Of a stretch of DNA of 64,000 nt, positions 25,297-33,712 are shown one piece after another (position 1 is the stretch's first letter; every line of letters begins with the position of its first letter). The stretch spans positions 186,001-250,000 of the forward strand of contig NZ_JAERVL010000012.1 in NCBI RefSeq assembly GCF_016745835.1, in the 5' to 3' direction. The DNA comes from Caldalkalibacillus salinus (GTDB taxonomy: Bacteria > Bacillota > Bacilli > Caldalkalibacillales > JCM-10596). The notes below the pieces were generated by a model, which was not told the DNA's origin, did no database searches, and was given only the letters and a program-made list of their open reading frames with translations. The translations under genes were made by a program, and so were the position numbers.

Positions 25297-26442
25297 TTAT
25301 TTTTTAAGTTTTTTCAGTTGATCCCCAATCATGTCACCGAGTGTGATGCCCATGCCTTGGTCATCCTGTTTGTACTCTTCAACGTTTGCGTTTTCTTCAT
25401 CTTCTAGCAACTGGCGGATACTTAAACTGATTCTTTGTTCTTCAGGTTTCACATCAAGGACTTTAGCTTCTACTTCTTGCCCTTCTTCTAGGACTTCTCC
25501 AGGAGTACCAATGTGACGATTGGCAATTTCAGAGATATGAACAAGCCCCTCAACTCCTGGTTGAATCTCAACGAAAGCACCAAAAGAAACAAGTCTACGA
25601 ACCGTTCCTTTAACGACGTCGTTCACTTTGATCTCTTTTGCTGCTTTCTCAAACGGGCTTTCTTCAGTTGCTTTTAGACTTAGGCTCACTTTCTCAGCGT
25701 CTGTATCTACTTTTAATACTTTGACCTTGACTTGGTCCCCTTCTTTCACAACCTCTGAAGGCTCTTCAACACGAGTCCATGAAAGCTCTGAGATATGGAC
25801 AAGACCATCAACCCCACCAATATCGACAAAAGCGCCAAATGATGTCAGACGTTGCACTGTGCCTTCAAGCACTTGGCCCACTTCAAGACTTTCTAGACGT
25901 TGCTGCTTTTCTTGGTCCGCTTCAGCCTCTAGTACAGCTTTTTGAGATAAGATCACTTTGTTCTTTTCGCGGTCTAGCTCAACCACTTTCACACGTAACG
26001 TTCTGCCTTTGTAATCACTGAAATCTTCTACGTAATGGCGCTCTACGAGAGAAGCTGGAATAAACGCACGCATGCCCACGTCCGCTACAAGGCCACCTTT
26101 TACAACATCAGCAACTTCAACTTCAAAAACGTCTCCAGATTCTAATTTTTTCTCTAGGTCATCTAGTGCACGCTCATTGTCAACCCCACGCTTAGATAAA
26201 ATGACATCCTCATCATCTTCTTTAATGATTTTAACTGTCACTTCATCTCCTTCAGATAGGGCATCAGAGACTTTCTCAATGTGCACATTGGAAATCTCTC
26301 CAATAGGTAAAATCCCATCTATTTTAGAACCAAAGTCGATAAGCGCTCTTTTATCCTCAACCTTGGCCACCTTACCTTCTACCACATCCCCTATATTGTA
26401 TGTTTTAGCTTCTAGTTCATTTTGCATTTCCTCAGCCATCAT
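25297..26442 (-). CDS. ypfD: S1-domain RNA-binding protein (30S S1 homologue)
   Basis: 381 residues with four S1 repeats beginning about residues 18, 103, 190 and 275; repeats show GTVQRLTSFGAFVDIGGVDGLVHISELSW and the closely similar GTVRRLVSFGAFVEIQPGVEGLVHISEI. Four repeats is the Bacillus YpfD length; proteobacterial S1 has six. Two ATGs in tandem follow AAGGAGG; the second (26439) is equally possible. The C-terminus DQLKKLKK is basic. Role: RNA binding, possibly in initiation, not essential in B. subtilis. Confidence 0.93.
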   Translation of the reverse strand: MMAEEMQNELEAKTYNIGDVVEGKVAKVEDKRALIDFGSKIDGILPIGEISNVHIEKVSDALSEGDEVTVKIIKEDDEDVILSKRGVDNERALDDLEKKLESGDVFEVEVADVVKGGLVADVGMRAFIPASLVERHYVEDFSDYKGRTLRVKVVELDREKNKVILSQKAVLEAEADQEKQQRLESLEVGQVLEGTVQRLTSFGAFVDIGGVDGLVHISELSWTRVEEPSEVVKEGDQVKVKVLKVDTDAEKVSLSLKATEESPFEKAAKEIKVNDVVKGTVRRLVSFGAFVEIQPGVEGLVHISEIANRHIGTPGEVLEEGQEVEAKVLDVKPEEQRISLSIRQLLEDEENANVEEYKQDDQGMGITLGDMIGDQLKKLKK

Positions 26443-26546
26443 GACATCCTCCTTAGTTACCTGTGTAAACTTATTATCTTTATTACTATACTATATTTGG
26501 CTCACTTGTGCCAACTAAAGGGTCACATTTTCCTATACTTTCACTT

Positions 26547-27143
26547 TTATAATTGATTTTTATGTTCATCGAGTAATTGCTGTATGCCTGTCATTATCCG
26601 ATCAGTTGCTTCCTGTACTTTCTCAGAGTTCACCTTATCTTGTCTCAGGTCTTCTAGATCAATCGGTTGACCATACACAATTTTAACCCCTTTAAACAGT
26701 TTGTACGGACCGATCACGGCAGTAGGAATCACGTCGGCATTTTCTTTTAAGGCGAATAATCCCACGCCAGAAAAAGCTTTGCCTAATCGCCCTGTTTTGG
26801 ATCGCGTGCCTTCAGGAAATATCCCTAATGTGCCACCCTCTTTTAATATGGATAAACTTTTTTTAAGGGCTTGTTTATCGGTGACGCCTCTTTTCACCGG
26901 AAAGGCACCAAAGGACCGGATTAAAAAAGACACAACCGGAATCTTAAAAAGTTCTTGCTTCGCCATAAAGGATACTTTTCTATCTGTTCCACAACCGAGG
27001 ATGGGCGGATCGAGATTACTGATATGATTGCAACATAACATCACAGGGCCCGTACTAGGGATATGTTCGTTCCCTACAACTTCATAGCGATAGAACAGGC
27101 GAAAAAAAACTCTGAACAATCCTCTGAAAATGTGATATAACAT
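26547..27143 (-). CDS. plsC: 1-acyl-sn-glycerol-3-phosphate acyltransferase
   Basis: Second acylation in phosphatidate synthesis. The 198-residue protein has the catalytic H-x4-D as NHISNLD (H40, D45), the FPEGTRSKTGRLGKAFSG substrate motif, and the block VIPTAVIGPYKLFKG. GGAGAGG precedes the ATG. It follows cmk by 36 nt on the same strand and precedes ypfD, giving cmk-plsC-ypfD, which differs from the direct cmk-ypfD pair of B. subtilis. Confidence 0.95.
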   Translation of the reverse strand: MLYHIFRGLFRVFFRLFYRYEVVGNEHIPSTGPVMLCCNHISNLDPPILGCGTDRKVSFMAKQELFKIPVVSFLIRSFGAFPVKRGVTDKQALKKSLSILKEGGTLGIFPEGTRSKTGRLGKAFSGVGLFALKENADVIPTAVIGPYKLFKGVKIVYGQPIDLEDLRQDKVNSEKVQEATDRIMTGIQQLLDEHKNQL

Positions 27144-27179
27144 GAGGACCTCTCCCCTTTCAAAAACACATCTCTTTCG

Positions 27180-27854
27180 TCACACTTTTTGATACTGTGT
27201 AATTAACTCTGATATACGCTGAGCCACTTCGTCAATTGAAAGACCTGTTGTATCAATTTCAGTCGCATCATCTGCCTTAGTTAAAGGGGCGACTTCTCGA
27301 TTACTGTCCTTCTCATCCCGTACTCTTATTTCTTCTTTTAGTTTTTCGAGATCAAGATGTTCACCATTTTGCTGGTTTTCTATGTACCTTCGTTTAGCCC
27401 TCTCCTCTATTGAGGCAGAGAGATAAACCTTCACCTCCGCATGAGGCAGAACATGCGTACCAATGTCACGCCCGTCCATGACAACACCTTTGTTTTCGGC
27501 CATGTCTCTTTGTAAATCCAACATGGCCTGTCTCACTTTACCATGTTGGGCCACATAAGACACTTGATTCGTCACTTCCCTGTCGCGGATATCCTGTGTG
27601 ACATCTGTACCGTTGACATAGACCTTTTGCCCATCTTGCCCTGCAGTTAACTCTAAATTCGTCTTATCTAGTAAGGTCACTAGGTCTGCTTCCTGATGAA
27701 CATCTACGTTTCGTTTCAGCGCCTCTAGGGTCAGGGAGCGGTACATCGCACCTGTGTCTATGTAAATATACGAGAAACGGTCAGCAACCTTTTTAGCCAC
27801 TGTACTTTTACCTGCCCCCGCTGGTCCATCAATCGCTACATTAATCTTCTTCAT
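27180..27854 (-). CDS. cmk: Cytidylate kinase
   Basis: Phosphorylates CMP and dCMP. 224 residues from ATG 27854 (GGGGTGAGGAG 1-5 nt upstream); MKKINVAIDGPAGAGKST contains the P-loop at 10-18. DGRDIGTHVLPHAEVKVYL and ASIEERAKRR are typical for bacterial Cmk. The frame is open 26 codons upstream but that part lacks a ribosome site and does not resemble the family. Confidence 0.97.
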   Translation of the reverse strand: MKKINVAIDGPAGAGKSTVAKKVADRFSYIYIDTGAMYRSLTLEALKRNVDVHQEADLVTLLDKTNLELTAGQDGQKVYVNGTDVTQDIRDREVTNQVSYVAQHGKVRQAMLDLQRDMAENKGVVMDGRDIGTHVLPHAEVKVYLSASIEERAKRRYIENQQNGEHLDLEKLKEEIRVRDEKDSNREVAPLTKADDATEIDTTGLSIDEVAQRISELITQYQKV

Positions 27855-28038
27855 GCTCCTCACCCCTACCTCGTGATCAAGACATAAGAAAAACTTGGTA
27901 TGAACCAAGCTCTCTCGGTCACATTTATTCAATAAGAAATGTTTGTGATCAGCCCTTACTAATCCTTTGTCGAAACATTAAATGATGTAAAAGCCTGTCG
28001 TCATACCAAGTTACAAAAGTAATAAAATCATACCATAT

Positions 28039-28275
28039 TTAGTTGTGTTCTTTCAATACGATCTCTGCTTTAGTTTGATTCTGATGCCATACTCCTTCAT
28101 ATTGAAGCGCTTTATTGACATGATGTTGTGGTGATTCGTTTGGGAGTATAAAACCTTGAACGATGATAAGAACCATCACACAAAACAACAATGTTTTGAG
28201 GAGATAACTTTCCAAACGTGTCATTAAAAGCAGGACCATTTGTCTTGGTGACGTGCTAGACTGTGCATCTTCCAT
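28039..28275 (-). CDS. ypfB: Small single-pass membrane protein, YpfB-like
   Basis: 78 residues: polar N-terminus, an arginine-flanked membrane helix (LLKTLLFCVMVLIIVQGFIL) and an outside tail with VNKALQYEGV. Position between cmk and the PilZ gene and the N-K-A-x-Q-Y-E-G-V tail fit B. subtilis YpfB (DUF5359), though the family call is tentative. ATG at 28275 has AAGGAGG upstream; an ATG at 28296 is less likely. The gap 27855-28038 to cmk shows no gene. Confidence 0.65.
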   Translation of the reverse strand: MEDAQSSTSPRQMVLLLMTRLESYLLKTLLFCVMVLIIVQGFILPNESPQHHVNKALQYEGVWHQNQTKAEIVLKEHN

Positions 28276-28404
28276 ATGGCTACCCTCCTTATTCATCGCT
28301 TTTATTGTCACCAAGCAGGAGGAAAAATATCACAATCAGCACTTAAGATCTTAATCAGTCTAAATAAATCATTAGTGGTCAAACCCCGCTACAGCGACGC
28401 TTCT

Positions 28405-29082
28405 TTATAAAGTTGTGTGTCTGATTTTTCGTTGACGGTTGAAACAATACTGGACGATTGCTTCTTCATCTGCGGGCATGAGATTTTGAAATTCTATGGA
28501 GTGACGTAATAATGAAGGGTCTTTTGGGGATGGTTCTACACGTACGACACGGGCAGTCCCGCTAGGTTGTAATACTTGTCCCTCTGGCATCGGAAGCGTG
28601 AGGGACCAATTTAATATTGTTGCTTCAGGCAATGGATGGTTTGCATCGTAGGCGAGTCCACCAGCACTGAGGTCAATGGTATGAGTTTCAAATGGGGCGA
28701 TTTGGGTCGTTTCATGAGGTTGAATTCTAACGACTAAATGACAAGGAACTCTAAAATTCTTTCTCCTTTGGATACGTACGATGTCGTCTTTCTTCGGGTA
28801 GGATAAAAGTGTCACCATCACATTGTTAGGGTCACGTTTATGACTGAGTACATCACAAGGAAAAGTATAGCGGGCGCCATCGTAAACATCATAAGTGGCA
28901 CTCATTTTTTCTCCGACAGGAAAGTAAGTGACCTTCCCTTCTCGAGTGATGGGACACTCAATACAAATATGGTCCTCTTGGATGTCTACTAACCTCGATT
29001 TAAATGGCTCGTCTAACTGACTCATTTTGTCTTTACCCTGTTGTAAAGTCAAATGCTCTCCAATTTTAAACGGTATTTTCAC
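28405..29082 (-). CDS. ypfA: PilZ-domain c-di-GMP flagellar brake (YcgR type)
   Basis: 225 residues: N-terminal YcgR-like beta domain (about 1-100) and a C-terminal PilZ domain with the c-di-GMP-binding RRKNFR (106-111) and DLSAGG (137-142). B. subtilis YpfA/MotI acts as a molecular clutch on the flagellar stator when c-di-GMP is high; both binding motifs are complete here, so binding is likely kept. The start is GTG with GGGGGG about 8 nt upstream. With cheR this is the only motility-linked gene in the window. Confidence 0.92.
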   Translation of the reverse strand: MKIPFKIGEHLTLQQGKDKMSQLDEPFKSRLVDIQEDHICIECPITREGKVTYFPVGEKMSATYDVYDGARYTFPCDVLSHKRDPNNVMVTLLSYPKKDDIVRIQRRKNFRVPCHLVVRIQPHETTQIAPFETHTIDLSAGGLAYDANHPLPEATILNWSLTLPMPEGQVLQPSGTARVVRVEPSPKDPSLLRHSIEFQNLMPADEEAIVQYCFNRQRKIRHTTL

Positions 29083-29122
29083 TTCATGATCCCCCCTTCT
29101 ATACTTGTATTATAGCAAAAAT

Positions 29123-29153
29123 AAAAAAAGACCTACCACACAATGTGGTAGGT
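29123..29153 (-). terminator. Intrinsic terminator after ypeB
   Basis: Minus-strand ACCTACCACA / TGTGGTAGGT stem, 3-nt loop, then CTTTTTTTA. Ends the sleB-ypeB transcript. Confidence 0.88.
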
Positions 29154-29164
29154 GGAAATGGGTT

Positions 29165-30502
29165 TTAAAGGGGTTGTGCTTGCTTCATCTTCTCTACTCT
29201 TTCTTCTTCGCCCGTTTCGGCATTAACGAAGACACGATAAGTTTCATTTTCAATCGTACCTAGAAGCTCATAACAAAGGGCGTATTCTTCTTCCTTCACC
29301 TCAATCATCGCAAGGTGATCTTCCATGACCTGAAGGTTTCCGTTTACATTTTGTTTCGCTTCATCAAGTGTCACTTTCGTCTCCGGAACTTCTAGATCTT
29401 TTTGATGATTGACAAGGTAATCTTCAGCATGATATCCGATCACATGGCCGTTATCGAGCGCGACCTTCACGGTTATATTTTCAGGATAGATACGGACATC
29501 CTCTTTTTGCCGGACAAATTCAAAGACGCCGACATTGTCATATTGATTGGTTTCTATGACCTCGAGTGAGGACAGGTCTCGTTTTTCTAAAAACGATAAC
29601 GCTTTATTTTGGGCTTCGTGAAGCCCGATTTTAGCCTCTTTGACATTTCTGCTGTTAAGGAACCATACGACATGGCCACCTTTTTTGGACACATCGACGG
29701 AGATGGTATTCTTTCCATCTTTAATATGGACACTATAGATACTCACACCATCTTCATCATCATGTTCTTCGACTTCCATCTCAGCCTTTTTGATGCCAAG
29801 AAAATCGCGTACTCGCTGTTGCGCTTCTTTGGCAGAAATATCCTCTCCGGAAATTTTGCCTCGATCTGTCATATCGTTTACCGACTTGCTATCTGTGGCG
29901 TCATTTTCTGATTCAATGTAGCCTTGAACCTGTTCTTCTAATCCTTCAAAGCCTTGGACAATACCCTTGTCCATATCGGCATCTTCTGACGCTAATGCTA
30001 CCTCAACATCCATCCAACGTAAGCCTTCATCTAACACTTGAGATTGAACTTTTCGAAGCTCCGATTTGATCTCCTTGGATTGGCTGTGTAAGGTCTTCAG
30101 ACGTTGCCATTCTTTATCACTTAATGGTTCTTGTTCTAGGTCACGCATCCCAATGTCATAAGTGTAATCAGCGATGTCTGCCAAGAACTCTTTCGTTTTT
30201 GAGAAGGCCATGAGATTGAGTGGTAATTGACCAATGTTGCTTTGAGCAACGTAGGACAACCGCCATATATTTGTCATACATGGCGCCATGAGTTTGCGAC
30301 TATTCATCGCAATTGACTTCCCTAGTTCATCCTCCAAGTTACCGATGTTATTGTTTAGCTCATGAAAGGCTCTTTGGTAATTGTTCTCTGCTTGAATTAA
30401 GACTGAGTTTTTGTCTTGATGTTCTTGGTAGCCCCAAAAACCAACAGCTGCTACAGCTACAACAAGGATGGCTGATATAGCAACATGTATTATTCGACCC
30501 AT
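29165..30502 (-). CDS. ypeB: Germination protein YpeB
   Basis: Partner of SleB: keeps the cortex-lytic enzyme stable and inactive in the dormant spore. The 445-residue protein has an N-terminal membrane anchor (AISAILVVAVAAVGFWGY), a helical N-terminal domain, and PepSY-like repeats in the C-terminal half (for example around EAQQRVRDFLG, EAQNKALSFL and EAKQNVNGNL). ATG follows GGGGGA. It starts 4 nt after the sleB stop, so both are made together; sigma-G control is expected from B. subtilis, but I could not fix a promoter. Confidence 0.95.
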   Translation of the reverse strand: MGRIIHVAISAILVVAVAAVGFWGYQEHQDKNSVLIQAENNYQRAFHELNNNIGNLEDELGKSIAMNSRKLMAPCMTNIWRLSYVAQSNIGQLPLNLMAFSKTKEFLADIADYTYDIGMRDLEQEPLSDKEWQRLKTLHSQSKEIKSELRKVQSQVLDEGLRWMDVEVALASEDADMDKGIVQGFEGLEEQVQGYIESENDATDSKSVNDMTDRGKISGEDISAKEAQQRVRDFLGIKKAEMEVEEHDDEDGVSIYSVHIKDGKNTISVDVSKKGGHVVWFLNSRNVKEAKIGLHEAQNKALSFLEKRDLSSLEVIETNQYDNVGVFEFVRQKEDVRIYPENITVKVALDNGHVIGYHAEDYLVNHQKDLEVPETKVTLDEAKQNVNGNLQVMEDHLAMIEVKEEEYALCYELLGTIENETYRVFVNAETGEEERVEKMKQAQPL

Positions 30503-30506
30503 ACTA

Positions 30507-31457
30507 TTAATCCCCCATTCCTTTTACAAAGACATGTTTACCAATACGTTTGACCTGTTCACGTTCAAACATCCATTGGGATGTCGCCGTGGCAGGATTA
30601 AAGTAATACACTAATCCATTAGTAGGATCCCAACCATTGATAGCATCCTGTACCGCTCTCTCTGCAGTGTCATTTGGGTCAAGCCAAATTTGCCCGTCTG
30701 ATACGGCTGTAAAGGCTCTCGGCTCAAAAATAACACCCGAGATCGTGTTAGGAAACCGCTCGTCGTTCACACGATTCAAAATGACAGCCGCAACCGCAAC
30801 CTGACCTTCATAAGGTTCTCCGCGCGCTTCACCGTATACAGCGTTCGCTATTAGCCTTAGGTCATTATCTGTAAAACCATCCGGTATATTGACACCTTCT
30901 TCATATTCACCTACGGGTGTCTCGGCCTGTTCACCAGCTTGATCCCCACCATTAGGTTGAGCACCTTGATCACCACCGGGTGCTGCATGTCCTCCACCAC
31001 CTGGTTGACCGGCTTGCCCCCCAGGCTTCGTCCCAGGATCCCGTTGCCCCGGTGGTGGCACCTCGCCCTGAGGTCCTTTTTGATCTCCGTATGTTTCAGG
31101 TGTTTTTCCTTTTTCTAGCTCACCAAAAACATAGGCACGATCATAACGCGTGACTTTCTCTAGCTTTTGCTTCAATTCATCACCGACATACCCGTCTACT
31201 TCAATACCAAAATCATTCTGAAAGTTCCGGACAGACCAATAAGTACCCCAACCGAATACGCCGTCTATTTTTCCTTTGTAATACCCTATATATTGTAGCC
31301 TTGCTTGTAGCTCGATCACGTCATCTCCTACAGCCCCTCTTTGAATGACTTGAGGACTAAATGCATGAGAAGGGGCAGGGAGAATAGACAAGATCAAACC
31401 TAATATACACACGAATATCGCACAACGTAACATTGCTTTTCCTAGACTGACTCTCAT
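30507..31457 (-). CDS. sleB: Spore cortex-lytic enzyme SleB
   Basis: Lytic transglycosylase that cuts muramic-lactam cortex peptidoglycan in germination. Order: signal peptide (to about residue 32, ..APSHAFS), peptidoglycan-binding domain (about 38-100), a long Gly/Pro/Gln-rich linker (about 125-188), then the hydrolase_2 catalytic domain with the catalytic glutamate in VYGEARGE (E210). The 316-residue length slightly exceeds B. subtilis SleB, with the Gly-rich linker accounting for it. GAGGAGG precedes the ATG. First gene of sleB-ypeB. Confidence 0.96.
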   Translation of the reverse strand: MRVSLGKAMLRCAIFVCILGLILSILPAPSHAFSPQVIQRGAVGDDVIELQARLQYIGYYKGKIDGVFGWGTYWSVRNFQNDFGIEVDGYVGDELKQKLEKVTRYDRAYVFGELEKGKTPETYGDQKGPQGEVPPPGQRDPGTKPGGQAGQPGGGGHAAPGGDQGAQPNGGDQAGEQAETPVGEYEEGVNIPDGFTDNDLRLIANAVYGEARGEPYEGQVAVAAVILNRVNDERFPNTISGVIFEPRAFTAVSDGQIWLDPNDTAERAVQDAINGWDPTNGLVYYFNPATATSQWMFEREQVKRIGKHVFVKGMGD

Positions 31458-31522
31458 GTGAGTACCTCCTCATTTTTATCCTCTCGTAGTGGTATTTTTC
31501 TACTTACATTTAGGATTTATAC

Positions 31523-31556
31523 AAAAAAGGAAAAAGAACGAGTTGTCCTTTTTCCT
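31523..31556 (-). terminator. Terminator between the zinc-ribbon gene and sleB
   Basis: Minus-strand AGGAAAAAG / CTTTTTCCT stem followed by six T, about 50 nt after the stop at 31607. Confidence 0.75.
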
Positions 31557-31606
31557 CTTAAACATGACGTTTGTTAAGTTTTTGCTATATAACGCACACT
31601 TAGTCA

Positions 31607-31786
31607 CTAGGGTAATGGTGGTTGTTCAACTTCGGAACGAATGTTGAAATCATTTTCGTTGTTACATACACAACGCTTAAAACCGGTTCCATACGTCCCT
31701 TTACCTTCTTTTGTTCCTCTTAGAATAAAGTTTTCACCACATTGGTTACAGCGTATAAAAACTTTAAGTCTATCCTGTTTATTCAT
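31607..31786 (-). CDS. Small zinc-ribbon-like protein
   Basis: A 59-codon gene short enough to be missed by simple ORF cut-offs. The translation begins MNKQDRLKVFIRCNQCGENF and contains CNQC and, 26 residues later, CVC, giving four cysteines in a plausible zinc-binding arrangement; it ends EVEQPPLP. GAGGAGG lies 5 nt before the ATG and a terminator follows, which supports a real gene. It resembles short YpeQ-type proteins of Bacillus, but I am not sure of the family. Function unknown. Confidence 0.75.
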   Translation of the reverse strand: MNKQDRLKVFIRCNQCGENFILRGTKEGKGTYGTGFKRCVCNNENDFNIRSEVEQPPLP

Positions 31787-31813
31787 GGGAACCTCCTCAC
31801 AAAAATCATACCT

Positions 31814-32509
31814 TCAGTATGCCCCAATATCATGATTTTTAGAAGGAGATGAACCGATGGAAACGACGGTATTATTGGCGATCTTCACTTTGCGCAGGCT
31901 AAACCACCATAACCCGATCATAAACGGAGCTATGACCCATTGCCACCAGTTTTGTCCTAAGATGAGAATGTAATTGTAAACGCCATGCAGGACAACAGGT
32001 AAAATGATGGAATAAAAAAAATACTTTCTCATCACTGTGGAAGGAACATTGAATTTTGCTTTGCCTATGTAGTAACCCATCACAACCCCGAATAATGCAT
32101 GGCTTGATACAGGTAACAATGCTCGTAGCATAGCATGGTCCACCCCATGCACCCATAAATAGAGGATGTTTTCCATCGTGGCAAATCCCATACTGACAGC
32201 TACACTGTAGACAATCCCATCGTAGTGCTGATTAAAGACGACGTGATGAAAAACGAAAAACATAAGGATAAACCATTTAAAAAACTCTTCTAATAATGCC
32301 GTATTCATGAAAGCTTCAAGAAAAGGAGGTAGCTGCAGGGCTTCTTGAATTGTCAGTTGAATGACCATAACAGGAAACACGAGCAAGACACCTAGCACAA
32401 ATAAACGTCCAACAATGGCCACTGGCTCTGTGTCAAATTTTTCATTTAAGTAAAAGAAACATAACAATGCTAAACCCGGAGCCACTGCCGCCATGATGAG
32501 ACTCATCAT
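31814..32509 (-). CDS. prsW: Intramembrane protease PrsW
   Basis: Membrane-embedded metalloprotease; in B. subtilis it makes the first cut of anti-sigma-W factor RsiW in envelope stress. About 231 residues from ATG 32509 (AAGGGGAAAG just upstream) with eight membrane helices, the EEFFKW motif (E74, E75), SHALFGVVMGYYIG and HGVYNYILIL, which supply the metal ligands. The longer frame to 32611 overlaps the ansA start region and lacks a ribosome site. Divergent from ansA. The rsiW substrate is not in the window. Confidence 0.92.
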   Translation of the reverse strand: MMSLIMAAVAPGLALLCFFYLNEKFDTEPVAIVGRLFVLGVLLVFPVMVIQLTIQEALQLPPFLEAFMNTALLEEFFKWFILMFFVFHHVVFNQHYDGIVYSVAVSMGFATMENILYLWVHGVDHAMLRALLPVSSHALFGVVMGYYIGKAKFNVPSTVMRKYFFYSIILPVVLHGVYNYILILGQNWWQWVIAPFMIGLWWFSLRKVKIANNTVVSIGSSPSKNHDIGAY

Positions 32510-32584
32510 CTTCTTTCCCCTTTTCTCCCTTTTTAACTTCATGTTAACATGAAACGAGAAAAAAAGAATAGCAGGAGGGTCGAG

Positions 32585-33556
32585 ATGAAAAAGAACATTG
32601 TGATTATCCATACAGGTGGGACCATCGCCATGTCTGAGGACCAGACAGGAGCGGTACGGCCTAATGAGGCAAATCCACTAGACACAACATTATCTATACT
32701 CCAACCCTATGCCCACATCACAGTCGATGACTATACCAATATCCCTTCTCCGCACATGACGCCTCAGATTATGTTTAAGCTTGCCAAACGCGTAGAGCAA
32801 TATGTTAACGATAGTCAGGTTGATGGTATTGTACTCACACATGGAACGGATACATTAGAAGAAACCGCTTATATGCTCGACCTATTAATCTTCTCGGAGA
32901 AACCGATTGTGGTTACGGGGGCGATGCGTAGTAGCAATGAGTTAGGTGCAGACGGCCCCATTAATTTACTTCAATCGGTTCGTGTAGCAGCCTCTAAAGA
33001 AGCTTTAAACAAAGGCGTATTGGTCGTCTTTAATGATGAAATTCACACTGCTAAAAATGTAACAAAAACGCATACGAGCAACGTCAGTACCTTCCAGTCA
33101 CCACAATATGGTCCTATTGGCGTCACAACAAAGCAAGGCATCAACTTTCATCATGCTCCGATTAATAGAGACCATTATGATATACATCACTTACGTAAAA
33201 AAGTTGTTTTATTGAAAGCTTTTGCTGGCATGGAACAAGAGTGGCTAGAAGCACTTTTAAATCAGAAACCAGATGGCATCGTTATTGAAGCTTTTGGTCA
33301 GGGGAATTTACCCCCATCCCTACTTCCGGCGATCAAACAAGCTTGTAACATGAATATCCCTATTGTCCTTGTTTCTAGATGTTTTAACGGCATTGTTCAA
33401 AGTACCTATGGCTACGACGGTGGTGGTAAACAACTCAAGGATTTAGGCGTTATATTTTCAAACGGTTTAAATGGACCGAAAGCACGATTGAAGCTCATGG
33501 TATCACTAGAAATCACTCAAGACATTAACCTATTACAACAGTACTTTAACCGCTAA
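32585..33556 (+). CDS. ansA: Type I (cytoplasmic) L-asparaginase
   Basis: Hydrolyses asparagine to aspartate and ammonia. 323 residues from ATG 32585 (GGAGGG 6 nt upstream; an earlier ATG at 32549 has none). The first active-site motif HTGGTIA (nucleophile T at about 13) and the second HGTDTLEETAY are both present. No signal peptide, so cytoplasmic. Divergent from prsW and convergent with gudB; with glutamate dehydrogenase it forms a local amino-acid catabolism pair only by position. Confidence 0.95.
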   Translation: MKKNIVIIHTGGTIAMSEDQTGAVRPNEANPLDTTLSILQPYAHITVDDYTNIPSPHMTPQIMFKLAKRVEQYVNDSQVDGIVLTHGTDTLEETAYMLDLLIFSEKPIVVTGAMRSSNELGADGPINLLQSVRVAASKEALNKGVLVVFNDEIHTAKNVTKTHTSNVSTFQSPQYGPIGVTTKQGINFHHAPINRDHYDIHHLRKKVVLLKAFAGMEQEWLEALLNQKPDGIVIEAFGQGNLPPSLLPAIKQACNMNIPIVLVSRCFNGIVQSTYGYDGGGKQLKDLGVIFSNGLNGPKARLKLMVSLEITQDINLLQQYFNR

Positions 33557-33607
33557 GTATTTCTGTATTTTTTAAAACAGTTTAAAGCGATAACGTAAAA
33601 GCTACAT

Positions 33608-33653
33608 GAAAAAAACCTGCAAAATCATGACAGATTTTAACAGGTTTTTTTAT
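33608..33653. terminator. Bidirectional terminator between ansA and gudB
   Basis: Stem AAAACCTG-AAAATC / GATTTT-CAGGTTTT with A runs before and T runs after on the plus strand, so it serves both convergent genes. Confidence 0.88.
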
Positions 33654-33712
33654 TTAAGCTCTTAACATCACTGACATATATTCCATGATGACACACGCCC
33701 AGGTCTACAGCT

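Noticed and set aside
25628-26518. Long plus-strand Ser/Thr-rich open frames opposite ypfD
   Set aside because: Antisense shadow caused by the codon use of the S1 repeats.
31458-31522. Sigma-G promoter for sleB-ypeB
   Set aside because: TGTATA is present, but no acceptable -10 at the right spacing could be set; left unassigned.
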